NCBI GenBank assembly: GCA_012798065.1
Contig: JAAZNW010000009.1
Span: 1-33,836 of the forward strand
Reading direction: 5' to 3'
Source: Chloroflexota bacterium
Lineage (GTDB): Bacteria; Chloroflexota; Anaerolineae; Anaerolineales; Anaerolineaceae
DNA: 33,836 bases
Shown here in pieces: positions 17,381-25,415 of the stretch. The notes beneath the pieces were generated by a model, which worked only from the letters and a program-made list of their open reading frames with translations, ran no database searches and was not told the DNA's origin. A program made the translations under genes and the position numbers. Every line of letters begins with the position of its first letter. Within the stretch, counting starts at the first letter, position 1.

Positions 17381-18253
17381 ATGCTCAAGTACATCCTTAA
17401 GGCAATGCGACCCCGCCAATGGACCAAGAACGCGTTCATTTTCGCTGCCCTCGTTTTCGACCGCAAATTGCTCAACCTTCACGCGTTTTTGCAAACACTG
17501 GCGGCATTTGTGCTCTTCTGTCTTCTTTCCAGCAGCGTGTACTTGATAAACGATATCCTGGACCGTGAATCTGACCGTGCGCACCCGATCAAGAAGAACC
17601 GCCCCATCGCCTCCGGCGATCTGCCAGTGGGCCTGGCTTTAGCCACTGGCATCCTCCTCTTGCTGGTTTCGCTGATAGGAGCATTCTTGCTCTCTCACGG
17701 TTTCTTTTTCATATCGCTGGTGTATTTTACGCTTAATCTAATCTATTCAATCTGGTTAAAGCTAATCCCGATAATTGATGTGTTGGTTATCGCCAGCTGT
17801 TTTGTGCTGCGCGTGGCCGCCGGGGTTTCCGTGATTGAAGTGCAGCGCTTCTCTCCCTGGCTTTACGTCGTCACTACCCTGCTGGCGCTATACCTTGGTT
17901 TCGGAAAGCGCCGCGCAGAACTGGCGGTGCTGGTGAATGACAGCCCTCAATCGCACCGTAAGGTGCTTTCAGGCTATTCTATCCAGTTCATAGACCAGCT
18001 GATCACTGTTGTTTCCGCCACCACTATCATCTCTTATTCTCTTTACACATTCTCCGCCCCAAACCTTCCTGAAAACCATTCGATGATGCTGACGATCCCG
18101 TTTGTGCTTTATGGTATTTTCCGTTATCTCTTCCTCATCAACAAACACAACGCGGGTGGTGAACCTGAAGAAATCTTGCTCAAAGACCGTCCAATCCAGT
18201 TGACCGTGCTCTTGTGGGGAGTGGCAGTGATGGTGATTTTTTACCTTTTTTAG
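17381..18253 (+). CDS. UbiA-family prenyltransferase, decaprenyl-phosphate phosphoribosyltransferase (DPPR synthase)-like
   Basis: MRPRQWTKNAFIFAALVFDRKLL; NDILDRESDRAHPIKKNRPIASGDLP (Asp-rich motif typical of DPPR synthases). Confidence 0.88.
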   Translation: MLKYILKAMRPRQWTKNAFIFAALVFDRKLLNLHAFLQTLAAFVLFCLLSSSVYLINDILDRESDRAHPIKKNRPIASGDLPVGLALATGILLLLVSLIGAFLLSHGFFFISLVYFTLNLIYSIWLKLIPIIDVLVIASCFVLRVAAGVSVIEVQRFSPWLYVVTTLLALYLGFGKRRAELAVLVNDSPQSHRKVLSGYSIQFIDQLITVVSATTIISYSLYTFSAPNLPENHSMMLTIPFVLYGIFRYLFLINKHNAGGEPEEILLKDRPIQLTVLLWGVAVMVIFYLF

Positions 18254-18260
18254 GTGAGCC

Positions 18261-19217
18261 GTGCCAGCCATCACATCATCATCCCCGGGTAAGATTATCC
18301 TTTGTGGTGAGCACGCTGTCGTTTATGGCGCTCCCGCCATCGCCCTGCCTGTATTTCAGCTTAACACGAAAACCACCATCCTTGCCCAACCAAGCGCGCC
18401 TGAAGGCAAAGTGAGAATGATTGCCCCTTGTATTGGTCTCGATAGTGATCTTGAATCGCTCGCGGACAATCACCCATTAAAAGCAACCACCGCCCTGGTA
18501 ATGCAAAAAATGGGGGTTACCAGGCTTCAGGCATGTGAGATACGCATCAACACCACCATCCCAATCGCCACTGGACTGGGCTCCAGCGCTTCGGTCACCG
18601 TATCGCTCGCGCGGGCGTTGTCTGCTTTCCTTGGCAACCCCATCCCCGACGAACTGGTCAATCAAATCGCCTTTGAAATTGAGAAACTGCATCACGGTAC
18701 GCCTTCCGGCATCGACAACACCGTCGTCACCTACCAGGTACCGGTTTACTTTGTTAAGGGGGAACCGATTGAACACCTCAAGATTCGCCACCCCTTCACG
18801 CTGGTGATTGCGGATTCTGGTGCTGCCAGCCTGACGGCAGAAACCGTGGCCCGCGTTCGCGAACGCTGGCTTGCCGATAAAGAACGTTACGACACCATCT
18901 TTGCCAACATCGCTGACCTATCGCGGGAGGTGAAAGAGAACCTCGAAAAAAATGATCTGAACCAGCATGGCGAGCTGCTCAGCAGAAACCATGAACTTCT
19001 ACAAGCGCTGGGAGTCTCCACTCCAATGCTGGATGATTTGGTCAACTGCGCGCTTCAAGCAGGGGCGCTTGGGGCAAAGTTGTCCGGTGGGGGCGGTGGC
19101 GGGAATATCATCGCGCTTGTGCACCATACGCAAGCAGATAGTATTTCCAGGGCGTTAGAGCAGCAGGGAGCCGTGCGCACCATCACCACCACCCTCGCAC
19201 CAGGGCGAGGTGCCTGA
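18261..19217 (+). CDS. mvk: Mevalonate kinase (GHMP kinase), GTG start
   Basis: SSPGKIILCGEHAVVYGAPAIALPVF; TTIPIATGLGSSASVTVSLARAL; FEIEKLHHGTPSGIDNTV; GAKLSGGGGGGNIIAL. Confidence 0.95.
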   Translation: MPAITSSSPGKIILCGEHAVVYGAPAIALPVFQLNTKTTILAQPSAPEGKVRMIAPCIGLDSDLESLADNHPLKATTALVMQKMGVTRLQACEIRINTTIPIATGLGSSASVTVSLARALSAFLGNPIPDELVNQIAFEIEKLHHGTPSGIDNTVVTYQVPVYFVKGEPIEHLKIRHPFTLVIADSGAASLTAETVARVRERWLADKERYDTIFANIADLSREVKENLEKNDLNQHGELLSRNHELLQALGVSTPMLDDLVNCALQAGALGAKLSGGGGGGNIIALVHHTQADSISRALEQQGAVRTITTTLAPGRGA

Positions 19218-20029
19218 TGACAACTCCCCTCTTTTTCCTCAAGCTCGGTGGCTCTCTCATCACAAATAAAAACATCCCGCACCAAGCCAGGTCAGATGTG
19301 TTGAAGCGCCTGGCGGATGAAATTGCCAGGGCATTGACCGATCAGCCTGGAGTTCGGTTACTTTTAGGGCATGGTTCAGGTTCCTTTGGGCATATCCCCG
19401 CGAAAAAATACCAAACACGTGATGGCGTTGCCACTTTTGCACAGTGGCGCGGTCTGGTAGAGGTTTGGCATGAAGCTCGGGCTCTCAATACCATCGTGAT
19501 GGAGGTTTTACATGAAAGTGGCGTTCACGCGATGGCTTTTCCACCAAGCGCCCAGGTCATCACCTCTTCTCACAAAATCACCCACTGGGACACGACGCAA
19601 ATCGCTGCTTGTCTCGATAATGGCATTCTGCCAGTGGTCTACGGTGATGTGGTCTTTGATCAAACCATCGGCGGCACAATTCTATCCACTGAAGAGCAAT
19701 TTGAATTTCTGGCAGCGATCTTCAAGCCTGCTCGCGTTTTGCTCGCCGGTATCGAAAAGGGTGTTTGGATGGATTTTCCTAAAAGGAAAGAACTGCTGGA
19801 TGCCATCACGCCGCGAAACCTTGCCATGGTGGATCCTCACCTTGAATCATCAGAGAGCCCGGACGTGACAGGCGGCATGCGTAGTAAGGTTCACAACATG
19901 ATGAACCTTGTGACGAACCTGCACTGTCAGCAGGTATTGATCTTTTCCGGTCTTGATGAGGGCAACGTGTTCCAGGCGTTGACCGGGAGAAAAGTGGGCA
20001 CCTGTATAACCCTGGATAAAAAAGGATAG
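19217..20029 (+). CDS. Isopentenyl phosphate kinase (amino acid kinase fold)
   Basis: FFLKLGGSLITNKNIPHQARSDVLKRLADEIARAL; LLGHGSGSFGHIPAKKY (IPK-type His motif); TGGMRSKVHNM. One-base overlap with mvk. Confidence 0.92.
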   Translation: MTTPLFFLKLGGSLITNKNIPHQARSDVLKRLADEIARALTDQPGVRLLLGHGSGSFGHIPAKKYQTRDGVATFAQWRGLVEVWHEARALNTIVMEVLHESGVHAMAFPPSAQVITSSHKITHWDTTQIAACLDNGILPVVYGDVVFDQTIGGTILSTEEQFEFLAAIFKPARVLLAGIEKGVWMDFPKRKELLDAITPRNLAMVDPHLESSESPDVTGGMRSKVHNMMNLVTNLHCQQVLIFSGLDEGNVFQALTGRKVGTCITLDKKG

Positions 20030-20033
20030 TGAC

Positions 20034-21185
20034 ATGAAATTCGACCGCGCTTATCTGGAAAAAATTGAAGAAGAAACCCTGGCGACTTACGCCGTTCACG
20101 CCAGCCGCTCCAAAGGCAGAAAATACCCTGAAAACGAGCCGCTGTACCGTACCTGTTTCCAAAGAGACCGTGACCGGGTTCTACACACAACCTCTTTCCG
20201 CAGGTTGGAATACAAAACCCAGGTGTTCATTAATTACGAGGGCGATTATTACCGCACCCGCCTGACCCATACGCTGGAAGTGGCGCAAATCGGTCGCACA
20301 ATCGCCCGGGCGATGGGTGCAAACGAAGACCTGGTGGAAACCATCTGCATGGCGCACGACCTCGGTCACCCGCCTTTTGGACACTCCGGGGAAACCACCC
20401 TGAACCAATTGATGGAAGGGTATGGCGGGTTCAACCATAATCACCAGTCTTACCGCATCGTGACGGAATTAGAGCATCGCTACGCGCAGTTTCCGGGACT
20501 CAACCTTTCCTGGGAGGTGCTCGAAGGGATCGTCAAGCATGAAACCGAATATGATAAGACCGACGCGCTGGATTATGACCCGCATTTGCGCGGTCACCTG
20601 GAAGCTCAAATCACCAATGTCGCCGATGAGCTGGCTTACACCGCTCACGACCTGGATGATGGGTTGCGTTCGGGGATGATCACCACAGATATGTTATCCG
20701 AGATAGACCTGTGGAACATGGTAATGGAAAGGCTCAATATTCATTCCCGCCAGTTGGATGACCTGACCCGCCACAGTATCATCCGCGAGCTGATCGGCCT
20801 GGAAGTGGATAGCATGATCAGTGAATCCAATGAGCGCCTTCAGCGAAGTGGTGTTAAAACACTCGCTGACTTGCAGTCGCACGCTCAAAACGTGGTAGGG
20901 TTTGATGACGTGATGCGCGCACGAAACCGCGAACTTAAAGATTTCCTCTATAAGAACATGTATCGGCATTACCGGGTCGTGCGCATGCAAAAGAAGGCGG
21001 AGCGAATTTTATCGGAATTGTTCCACGCCTATGTTTCGGAGCCCAACATGCTCCCAATACATTTCCAGGATCAGCTCGAGATCAAAGGAAAAGAAAAGAC
21101 CATTTGCGATTACCTGGCAGGAATGACAGACCGTTTTGCTGTTGACGAATATCAAAAGTTATTCGATCCCTCACTGCTGCCGTAA
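20034..21185 (+). CDS. dgt: Deoxyguanosinetriphosphate triphosphohydrolase-like protein (HD domain)
   Basis: DRDRVLHTTSFRRLEYKTQVF; TRLTHTLEVAQIGRTIARAMG; CMAHDLGHPPFGHSGETTLN. Confidence 0.95.
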   Translation: MKFDRAYLEKIEEETLATYAVHASRSKGRKYPENEPLYRTCFQRDRDRVLHTTSFRRLEYKTQVFINYEGDYYRTRLTHTLEVAQIGRTIARAMGANEDLVETICMAHDLGHPPFGHSGETTLNQLMEGYGGFNHNHQSYRIVTELEHRYAQFPGLNLSWEVLEGIVKHETEYDKTDALDYDPHLRGHLEAQITNVADELAYTAHDLDDGLRSGMITTDMLSEIDLWNMVMERLNIHSRQLDDLTRHSIIRELIGLEVDSMISESNERLQRSGVKTLADLQSHAQNVVGFDDVMRARNRELKDFLYKNMYRHYRVVRMQKKAERILSELFHAYVSEPNMLPIHFQDQLEIKGKEKTICDYLAGMTDRFAVDEYQKLFDPSLLP

Positions 21186-21212
21186 GTTATAATCGCACCC
21201 AAGGGAGTCTAC

Positions 21213-21680
21213 ATGAATCAACCTTCATATCTTACCCGAGAAGGCGCTGAGAAGTTGCGCGCTGAACTGAAACACCTTGAAGGCCCAATCAGGCAGGAAC
21301 TGGCGAAAAGGCTGCGAGCTGCTATTCAGATGGGTGACCTCTCCGAAAATGCTGATTATGCGGCGGCTAAAGAAGAACAGGCGTTTGTTGAGGGCCGTAT
21401 CCAGGAACTGACGCAGATATTGCGCGACGTCGTGCTCATTGAAGATGGCCCCAGCCACACAGGCAAAATTCAAATCGGCTCGACCGTGACCATCCAGGAG
21501 GACCAGGAAGAAGAAGAAACCTTCCATATCGTCGGTCCTCAAGAAGCGGATCCACGGCGCGGAAAGATCTCTTATGATTCGCCAATCGGTCAGGCGCTCT
21601 TAGGGCACCAAGAAGGCGACAGGATAACCGCCAACACGCCTGCCGGAGAACTCCATTTCCGTATTCTAAAAGTAAAATAA
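21213..21680 (+). CDS. greA: Transcription elongation factor GreA
   Basis: YLTREGAEKLRAELKHLEGPIRQELAKRLRAAIQMGDLSENADYAAAKEEQAFVEGRIQEL; ISYDSPIGQALLGHQEGD. SD AAGGGAG upstream. Confidence 0.97.
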   Translation: MNQPSYLTREGAEKLRAELKHLEGPIRQELAKRLRAAIQMGDLSENADYAAAKEEQAFVEGRIQELTQILRDVVLIEDGPSHTGKIQIGSTVTIQEDQEEEETFHIVGPQEADPRRGKISYDSPIGQALLGHQEGDRITANTPAGELHFRILKVK

Positions 21681-21707
21681 AATAATCCGGGGTTCTCCCG
21701 GATTATT
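21681..21707. terminator. Hairpin terminator between convergent greA and the 437-aa gene, possibly bidirectional
   Basis: Perfect 11-bp stem AATAATCCGGG - GTTCT - CCCGGATTATT immediately after the greA stop and 16 bp before the convergent gene end. Confidence 0.8.
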
Positions 21708-21723
21708 CTTCAATCGTCTGGTA

Positions 21724-23037
21724 TTACTTCGGCCAAACCGAAAGCTCCAGCGTCATGCGCTGGAAGAAACTACTGGCAGGCAGCGCACCCTGCCCATAAA
21801 CCATTTCAACCACCCGGGCCTCAAGCTGGAGCGTGGCCGTTTCCAATAGTAATTGCTGACCGGATTCAATCTGGACCAACTCACCTTTCGAAGCCAGGCG
21901 CTGCTTCACTCCCGCATCGTTCATGGCATGAGCGCTGAGCAACACCTTGGTAACGGTCTGGATGTCATTCTTATCAAAAAGCCATACTTCAAAAGCGGTT
22001 ACCTTCTTCGGGTCTCCCACGCCGATCGTATCCAGAATGCCTACACCACATTCACCCAGGAATGAGCCGTTCGGTGCGTCAATACTGAAACTGTCATCGT
22101 ACAGGTCATCGCCGATCACATAGGTGGTCATAAAGTGAGCCACCGGGTCAGAATGATGAGGAAGCGTAGCGCGCACTCCAGGGCTCTTCAATGGAGGGGT
22201 TTTGGCAACATCCTGAGCCCCCTCAAGGATGTCAGGAATTTCCATCTCGTCGACATCGTCCATTTCCTCGGGTTCGCTGAAGTAATCCATCGGTGGCGTA
22301 TCAACCGATTCGTGATGAATGGCCGTTGGTGGCGGCGGTGTTGCAGCAGCGGGGTATTCAGGCGCATCGTCGTAGGGCTCATCTTGAGCGAATCTTTCTT
22401 CTTCATCCCATGCGTGAGGAATTTCTTCTGATGTGCGGCGATTGCGGATGAAAAAGATGTAGATCAATGCCCCACCGATAAGCAGGAAAACCACGCAAAG
22501 AAGGGATAAAAGCAACACACTTCCGCCTTTTTTCTCTTTTGGCGCATTATTCCCGGGTAAGGGAATGGCCGTCGAACCCGCGATTTCTGCAGTCGCCAAT
22601 GGTTCTGTTGCCTTGATCTCAGCCTGATCGCCATCCGGTTGATTGTTTGCTTCTGTCTCCGGCACAACCTGCTCACCCGTCACCAAAGCGGTTTTCAGGC
22701 TCTGGATTACCTTATCGGTTGGTGCGTAATTGCACCCGCCTGCAGCCAGGTTATCGAACAGGAATGGGTTTTTCTTAATATCCACGCCAAGCGAATTTAT
22801 GCGTGCGCCAGCCAGTGCGGCATCATGGTTCACACTGTATGAATCCACAACCATACAGAGGTACTGGTTCTTCAGGTCCTGGCGTAAAAAGCTGGCATCC
22901 GCATCTTTCCACTTGACTGGCCACAGCCACCAACCCAATATGGGCAAGCCGATGATCAGGCCGATCACGAAGCCGGCGATGGCTGTATATAGTGGTTTAT
23001 CGATCAACTTGAAAAAAACATCACGCAACTTATCCAT
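21724..23037 (-). CDS. Hypothetical membrane-anchored protein, two TM segments and acidic/Pro-rich linker
   Basis: 437 aa. TM1 YTAIAGFVIGLIIGLPILGWWLW, TM2 GSVLLLSLLCVVFLLIGGALIYIFFIR, acidic linker, folded C-terminal region. SD CAGGAG before ATG. Confidence 0.75.
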   Translation of the reverse strand: MDKLRDVFFKLIDKPLYTAIAGFVIGLIIGLPILGWWLWPVKWKDADASFLRQDLKNQYLCMVVDSYSVNHDAALAGARINSLGVDIKKNPFLFDNLAAGGCNYAPTDKVIQSLKTALVTGEQVVPETEANNQPDGDQAEIKATEPLATAEIAGSTAIPLPGNNAPKEKKGGSVLLLSLLCVVFLLIGGALIYIFFIRNRRTSEEIPHAWDEEERFAQDEPYDDAPEYPAAATPPPPTAIHHESVDTPPMDYFSEPEEMDDVDEMEIPDILEGAQDVAKTPPLKSPGVRATLPHHSDPVAHFMTTYVIGDDLYDDSFSIDAPNGSFLGECGVGILDTIGVGDPKKVTAFEVWLFDKNDIQTVTKVLLSAHAMNDAGVKQRLASKGELVQIESGQQLLLETATLQLEARVVEMVYGQGALPASSFFQRMTLELSVWPK

Positions 23038-23082
23038 AGTTAACTCCTGGAGATAGTAGTTGATCCAGTTATCTCGTTAACT
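23038..23082 (-). promoter_or_regulatory. Candidate structured 5' UTR (nested inverted repeat) enclosing the SD of the 437-aa gene
   Basis: Minus-strand RNA: AGTTAAC GAGATA actggatcaactac TATCTC cagga GTTAACT ATG. Two stacked stems (7 and 6 bp) with the SD in the internal bulge. Confidence 0.35.
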
Positions 23083-23100
23083 ACGTTGCAATTATTATGC

Positions 23101-25404
23101 CTAATCGGGAATTGGCACCCCGAGCTCTTCGATCAGAACAGACTCCTCGCAAACCATGCATTGGGCTTCACGCTTGTTCGCTACCACCATCCACCCGCCA
23201 CATTTTGGACAGGGTACAGGTAACGGTCTTTTCCAACTGGTGAAGTCGCAATTAGGGTAGTTGCTGCAGGCAAAAAAGATTCTCCCCTTTCGGGTCTTGC
23301 GCAGCACCACGTCGCCGTCGTCCTTCGGGCAGGTCACGCCAATTTTCTCCAGCAGGGCTTCTGTATGGCGGCAAGCCGGGAAGTTGGAGCAACTGATGAA
23401 CTTGCCATATCGCCCCCAGCGGATGACCAGGTCGTGCCCGCAATTCGGGCAGGCGCGGCCAATTTTTTCGGGCTCTGTCTTGGTAACAGGCATCTCCGCC
23501 TGCGCCCTCTTGACCTGAGGTTCAAATGTAGTGTAAAAATCCGCCAACACTTTATGCCAGTCTTCTTTACCCGCGGCCACCTGGTCCAGGTGGGCTTCCA
23601 TACCGGCGGTAAAGTTCAGATCGACAATGTCCGGGAAATGCTCGACCACGAGGTCATTGACTAAAATTCCCGTCTCAGTAGGCGAAAGCCTTTTTGCCTC
23701 GCGAAGCACGTAACCCCGCTGCTGAATGGTAGAAAGGATCGGGGCGTAAGTTGAAGGGCGTCCAATGCCATATTCCTCCAGAACCTGTACCAGCGAGGCT
23801 TCAGTATAGCGAGGGGGTGGTTGGGTAAAGTGTTGTTCGGGTATAAGTCTTTTAAGGTGTTGCGCCTGACCTTCCACCAACCCGGCTGGAATGCGCACAT
23901 TTTCTGTTTCTTCTGTTTTCAGGTCCTCATCAACTGTTTCTTCATACACGATCAAAAAACCCGGGAATTTAATGGTAGAGCCTGATGCCCTGAAAAGATA
24001 TTGATGATCTTTACCAGTGGCGGTCACCTCTACAGAGATCGTGTCATAAACGGCGGATTCCATTTGCGATGCTACGAAGCGCTGCCAGATCAGCTGGTAT
24101 AGCTTGGACTGTTCGGAAGAAAGGAACTCCTTTATCTTTTCAGGTTGGCGCAGTACCGAAGTTGGTCTGATGGCTTCGTGCGCTTCCTGGGCTGAAACAG
24201 CTCTGGTTTTATATTGCGGTGGCTTTTCTGGCAGAAAGCCAGCCCCATAGGTCTGTTGGATAAACGAGCGGGCTTCTTCTTGAGCCACTTCTGCCACATT
24301 GGTTGAATCGGTGCGCATATAGGTAATGAGGCCAGTTGCGCCGCCCTCGCCAACCTCGAGCCCCTCATAAAGTTGTTGGGCAATCATCATGGTGCGCCTG
24401 GCGGTGTAGCCTAACCTCCTGGAAGCTTCCTGCTGCAGGGTGCTGGTGATAAAAGGCGCCGATGGTTTTCGGCGGCGTTCGCTCTTTTTAATGCGGGTTA
24501 CCGCAAAGGGTGATGCCTCGATATCCGCCAGGTAACCATCCACAACCTCCTTGTTGCCCAGGTCGGGGTCAACCTCATCGATCTTTGCCAGTTTGGTCAT
24601 GTAACTGGTTTTTTTGCCCTCGGGGGTGAGTTCGGCATGGATCGACCAGTATTCTACCGGGACAAACACCTCTATCTCCCGCTCGCGTTCCACAATGAGC
24701 CGCAGCGCCACTGATTGGACCCTGCCAGCAGATAAGCGGCTGCGCACCTTCTCCCACAACACCGGGCTGATGGAATAGCCAACCAATCGATCAAGGATGC
24801 GGCGCGCCTGCTGGGCGTCGACCAGGTCCATATTGATTTCGCGCGGCTGTGAAAACGCCTCGTTTATCGCGTGGTCAGTTATTTCATGAAAAACCACTCT
24901 CCTGGAGAGTTTTGGTTCGATCTGGGCAGCTTCTAACAGGTGCCAGGCAATGGCTTCTCCCTCCCGGTCAGGGTCTGTTGCCAGGTAGATTTCTGCCGCC
25001 TCTTTGGCCAGCGCTTTCAGTTCTTTCACGACCGGTCGTTTTTCGTTCGGAACCCGGTATTTTGGCAAAAAGTTGTTTTCAACGTCTACAGAAAGTTCTG
25101 AACGCAGCAGATCGCGCACATGCCCCACGGAAGCCCGCACCGTGTAGTCCTTGCCCAAAAACCGCCCCACCGTTTTCGCTTTTGCGGGAGATTCTACAAT
25201 CACCAGTTTGCCGCTGCGCGGTTTGGCGTGCAGTCTCTTTGGTCGTTCAAGGCCGGCGTGAGCAGGCGTTTCTCCTATCCGATACAGGCTGGTGTTGCAC
25301 ACAGGGCACTTTCCGCGGGTCACAGGCGTCCCGAGCGCATTGAACTCTGCGTTGGGAGATTCAATCTCTCTTTTTTGTTTACACTTGACGCAATAGGCTT
25401 CCAC
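23101..25404 (-). CDS. topA: DNA topoisomerase I with N-terminal zinc ribbon and C-terminal zinc fingers (preferred GTG start at 25404; ORF track gives 25494)
   Basis: KLVIVESPAKAKTVGRFLGKDYTVRASVGHVRDL (Toprim); GLITYMRTDSTN (catalytic Tyr); C-terminal CPNCGHDLVIRWGRYGKFISCSNFPAC. TAGGAG SD lies 7 nt upstream of the GTG and avoids the overlap with the gene upstream. Confidence 0.93.
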   Translation of the reverse strand: MEAYCVKCKQKREIESPNAEFNALGTPVTRGKCPVCNTSLYRIGETPAHAGLERPKRLHAKPRSGKLVIVESPAKAKTVGRFLGKDYTVRASVGHVRDLLRSELSVDVENNFLPKYRVPNEKRPVVKELKALAKEAAEIYLATDPDREGEAIAWHLLEAAQIEPKLSRRVVFHEITDHAINEAFSQPREINMDLVDAQQARRILDRLVGYSISPVLWEKVRSRLSAGRVQSVALRLIVEREREIEVFVPVEYWSIHAELTPEGKKTSYMTKLAKIDEVDPDLGNKEVVDGYLADIEASPFAVTRIKKSERRRKPSAPFITSTLQQEASRRLGYTARRTMMIAQQLYEGLEVGEGGATGLITYMRTDSTNVAEVAQEEARSFIQQTYGAGFLPEKPPQYKTRAVSAQEAHEAIRPTSVLRQPEKIKEFLSSEQSKLYQLIWQRFVASQMESAVYDTISVEVTATGKDHQYLFRASGSTIKFPGFLIVYEETVDEDLKTEETENVRIPAGLVEGQAQHLKRLIPEQHFTQPPPRYTEASLVQVLEEYGIGRPSTYAPILSTIQQRGYVLREAKRLSPTETGILVNDLVVEHFPDIVDLNFTAGMEAHLDQVAAGKEDWHKVLADFYTTFEPQVKRAQAEMPVTKTEPEKIGRACPNCGHDLVIRWGRYGKFISCSNFPACRHTEALLEKIGVTCPKDDGDVVLRKTRKGRIFFACSNYPNCDFTSWKRPLPVPCPKCGGWMVVANKREAQCMVCEESVLIEELGVPIPD

Positions 25405-25415
25405 AGTCGGCTCTC

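Noticed and set aside
17078-17584. 168-aa minus ORF spanning tlyA start and UbiA-like gene
   Set aside because: Out of frame with tlyA and antisense to the UbiA-like gene; no family signature.
21188-21193. TATAAT box just upstream of greA as a dedicated promoter
   Set aside because: Good -10 match but no convincing -35 at 16-18 bp spacing; reported only as a possibility.
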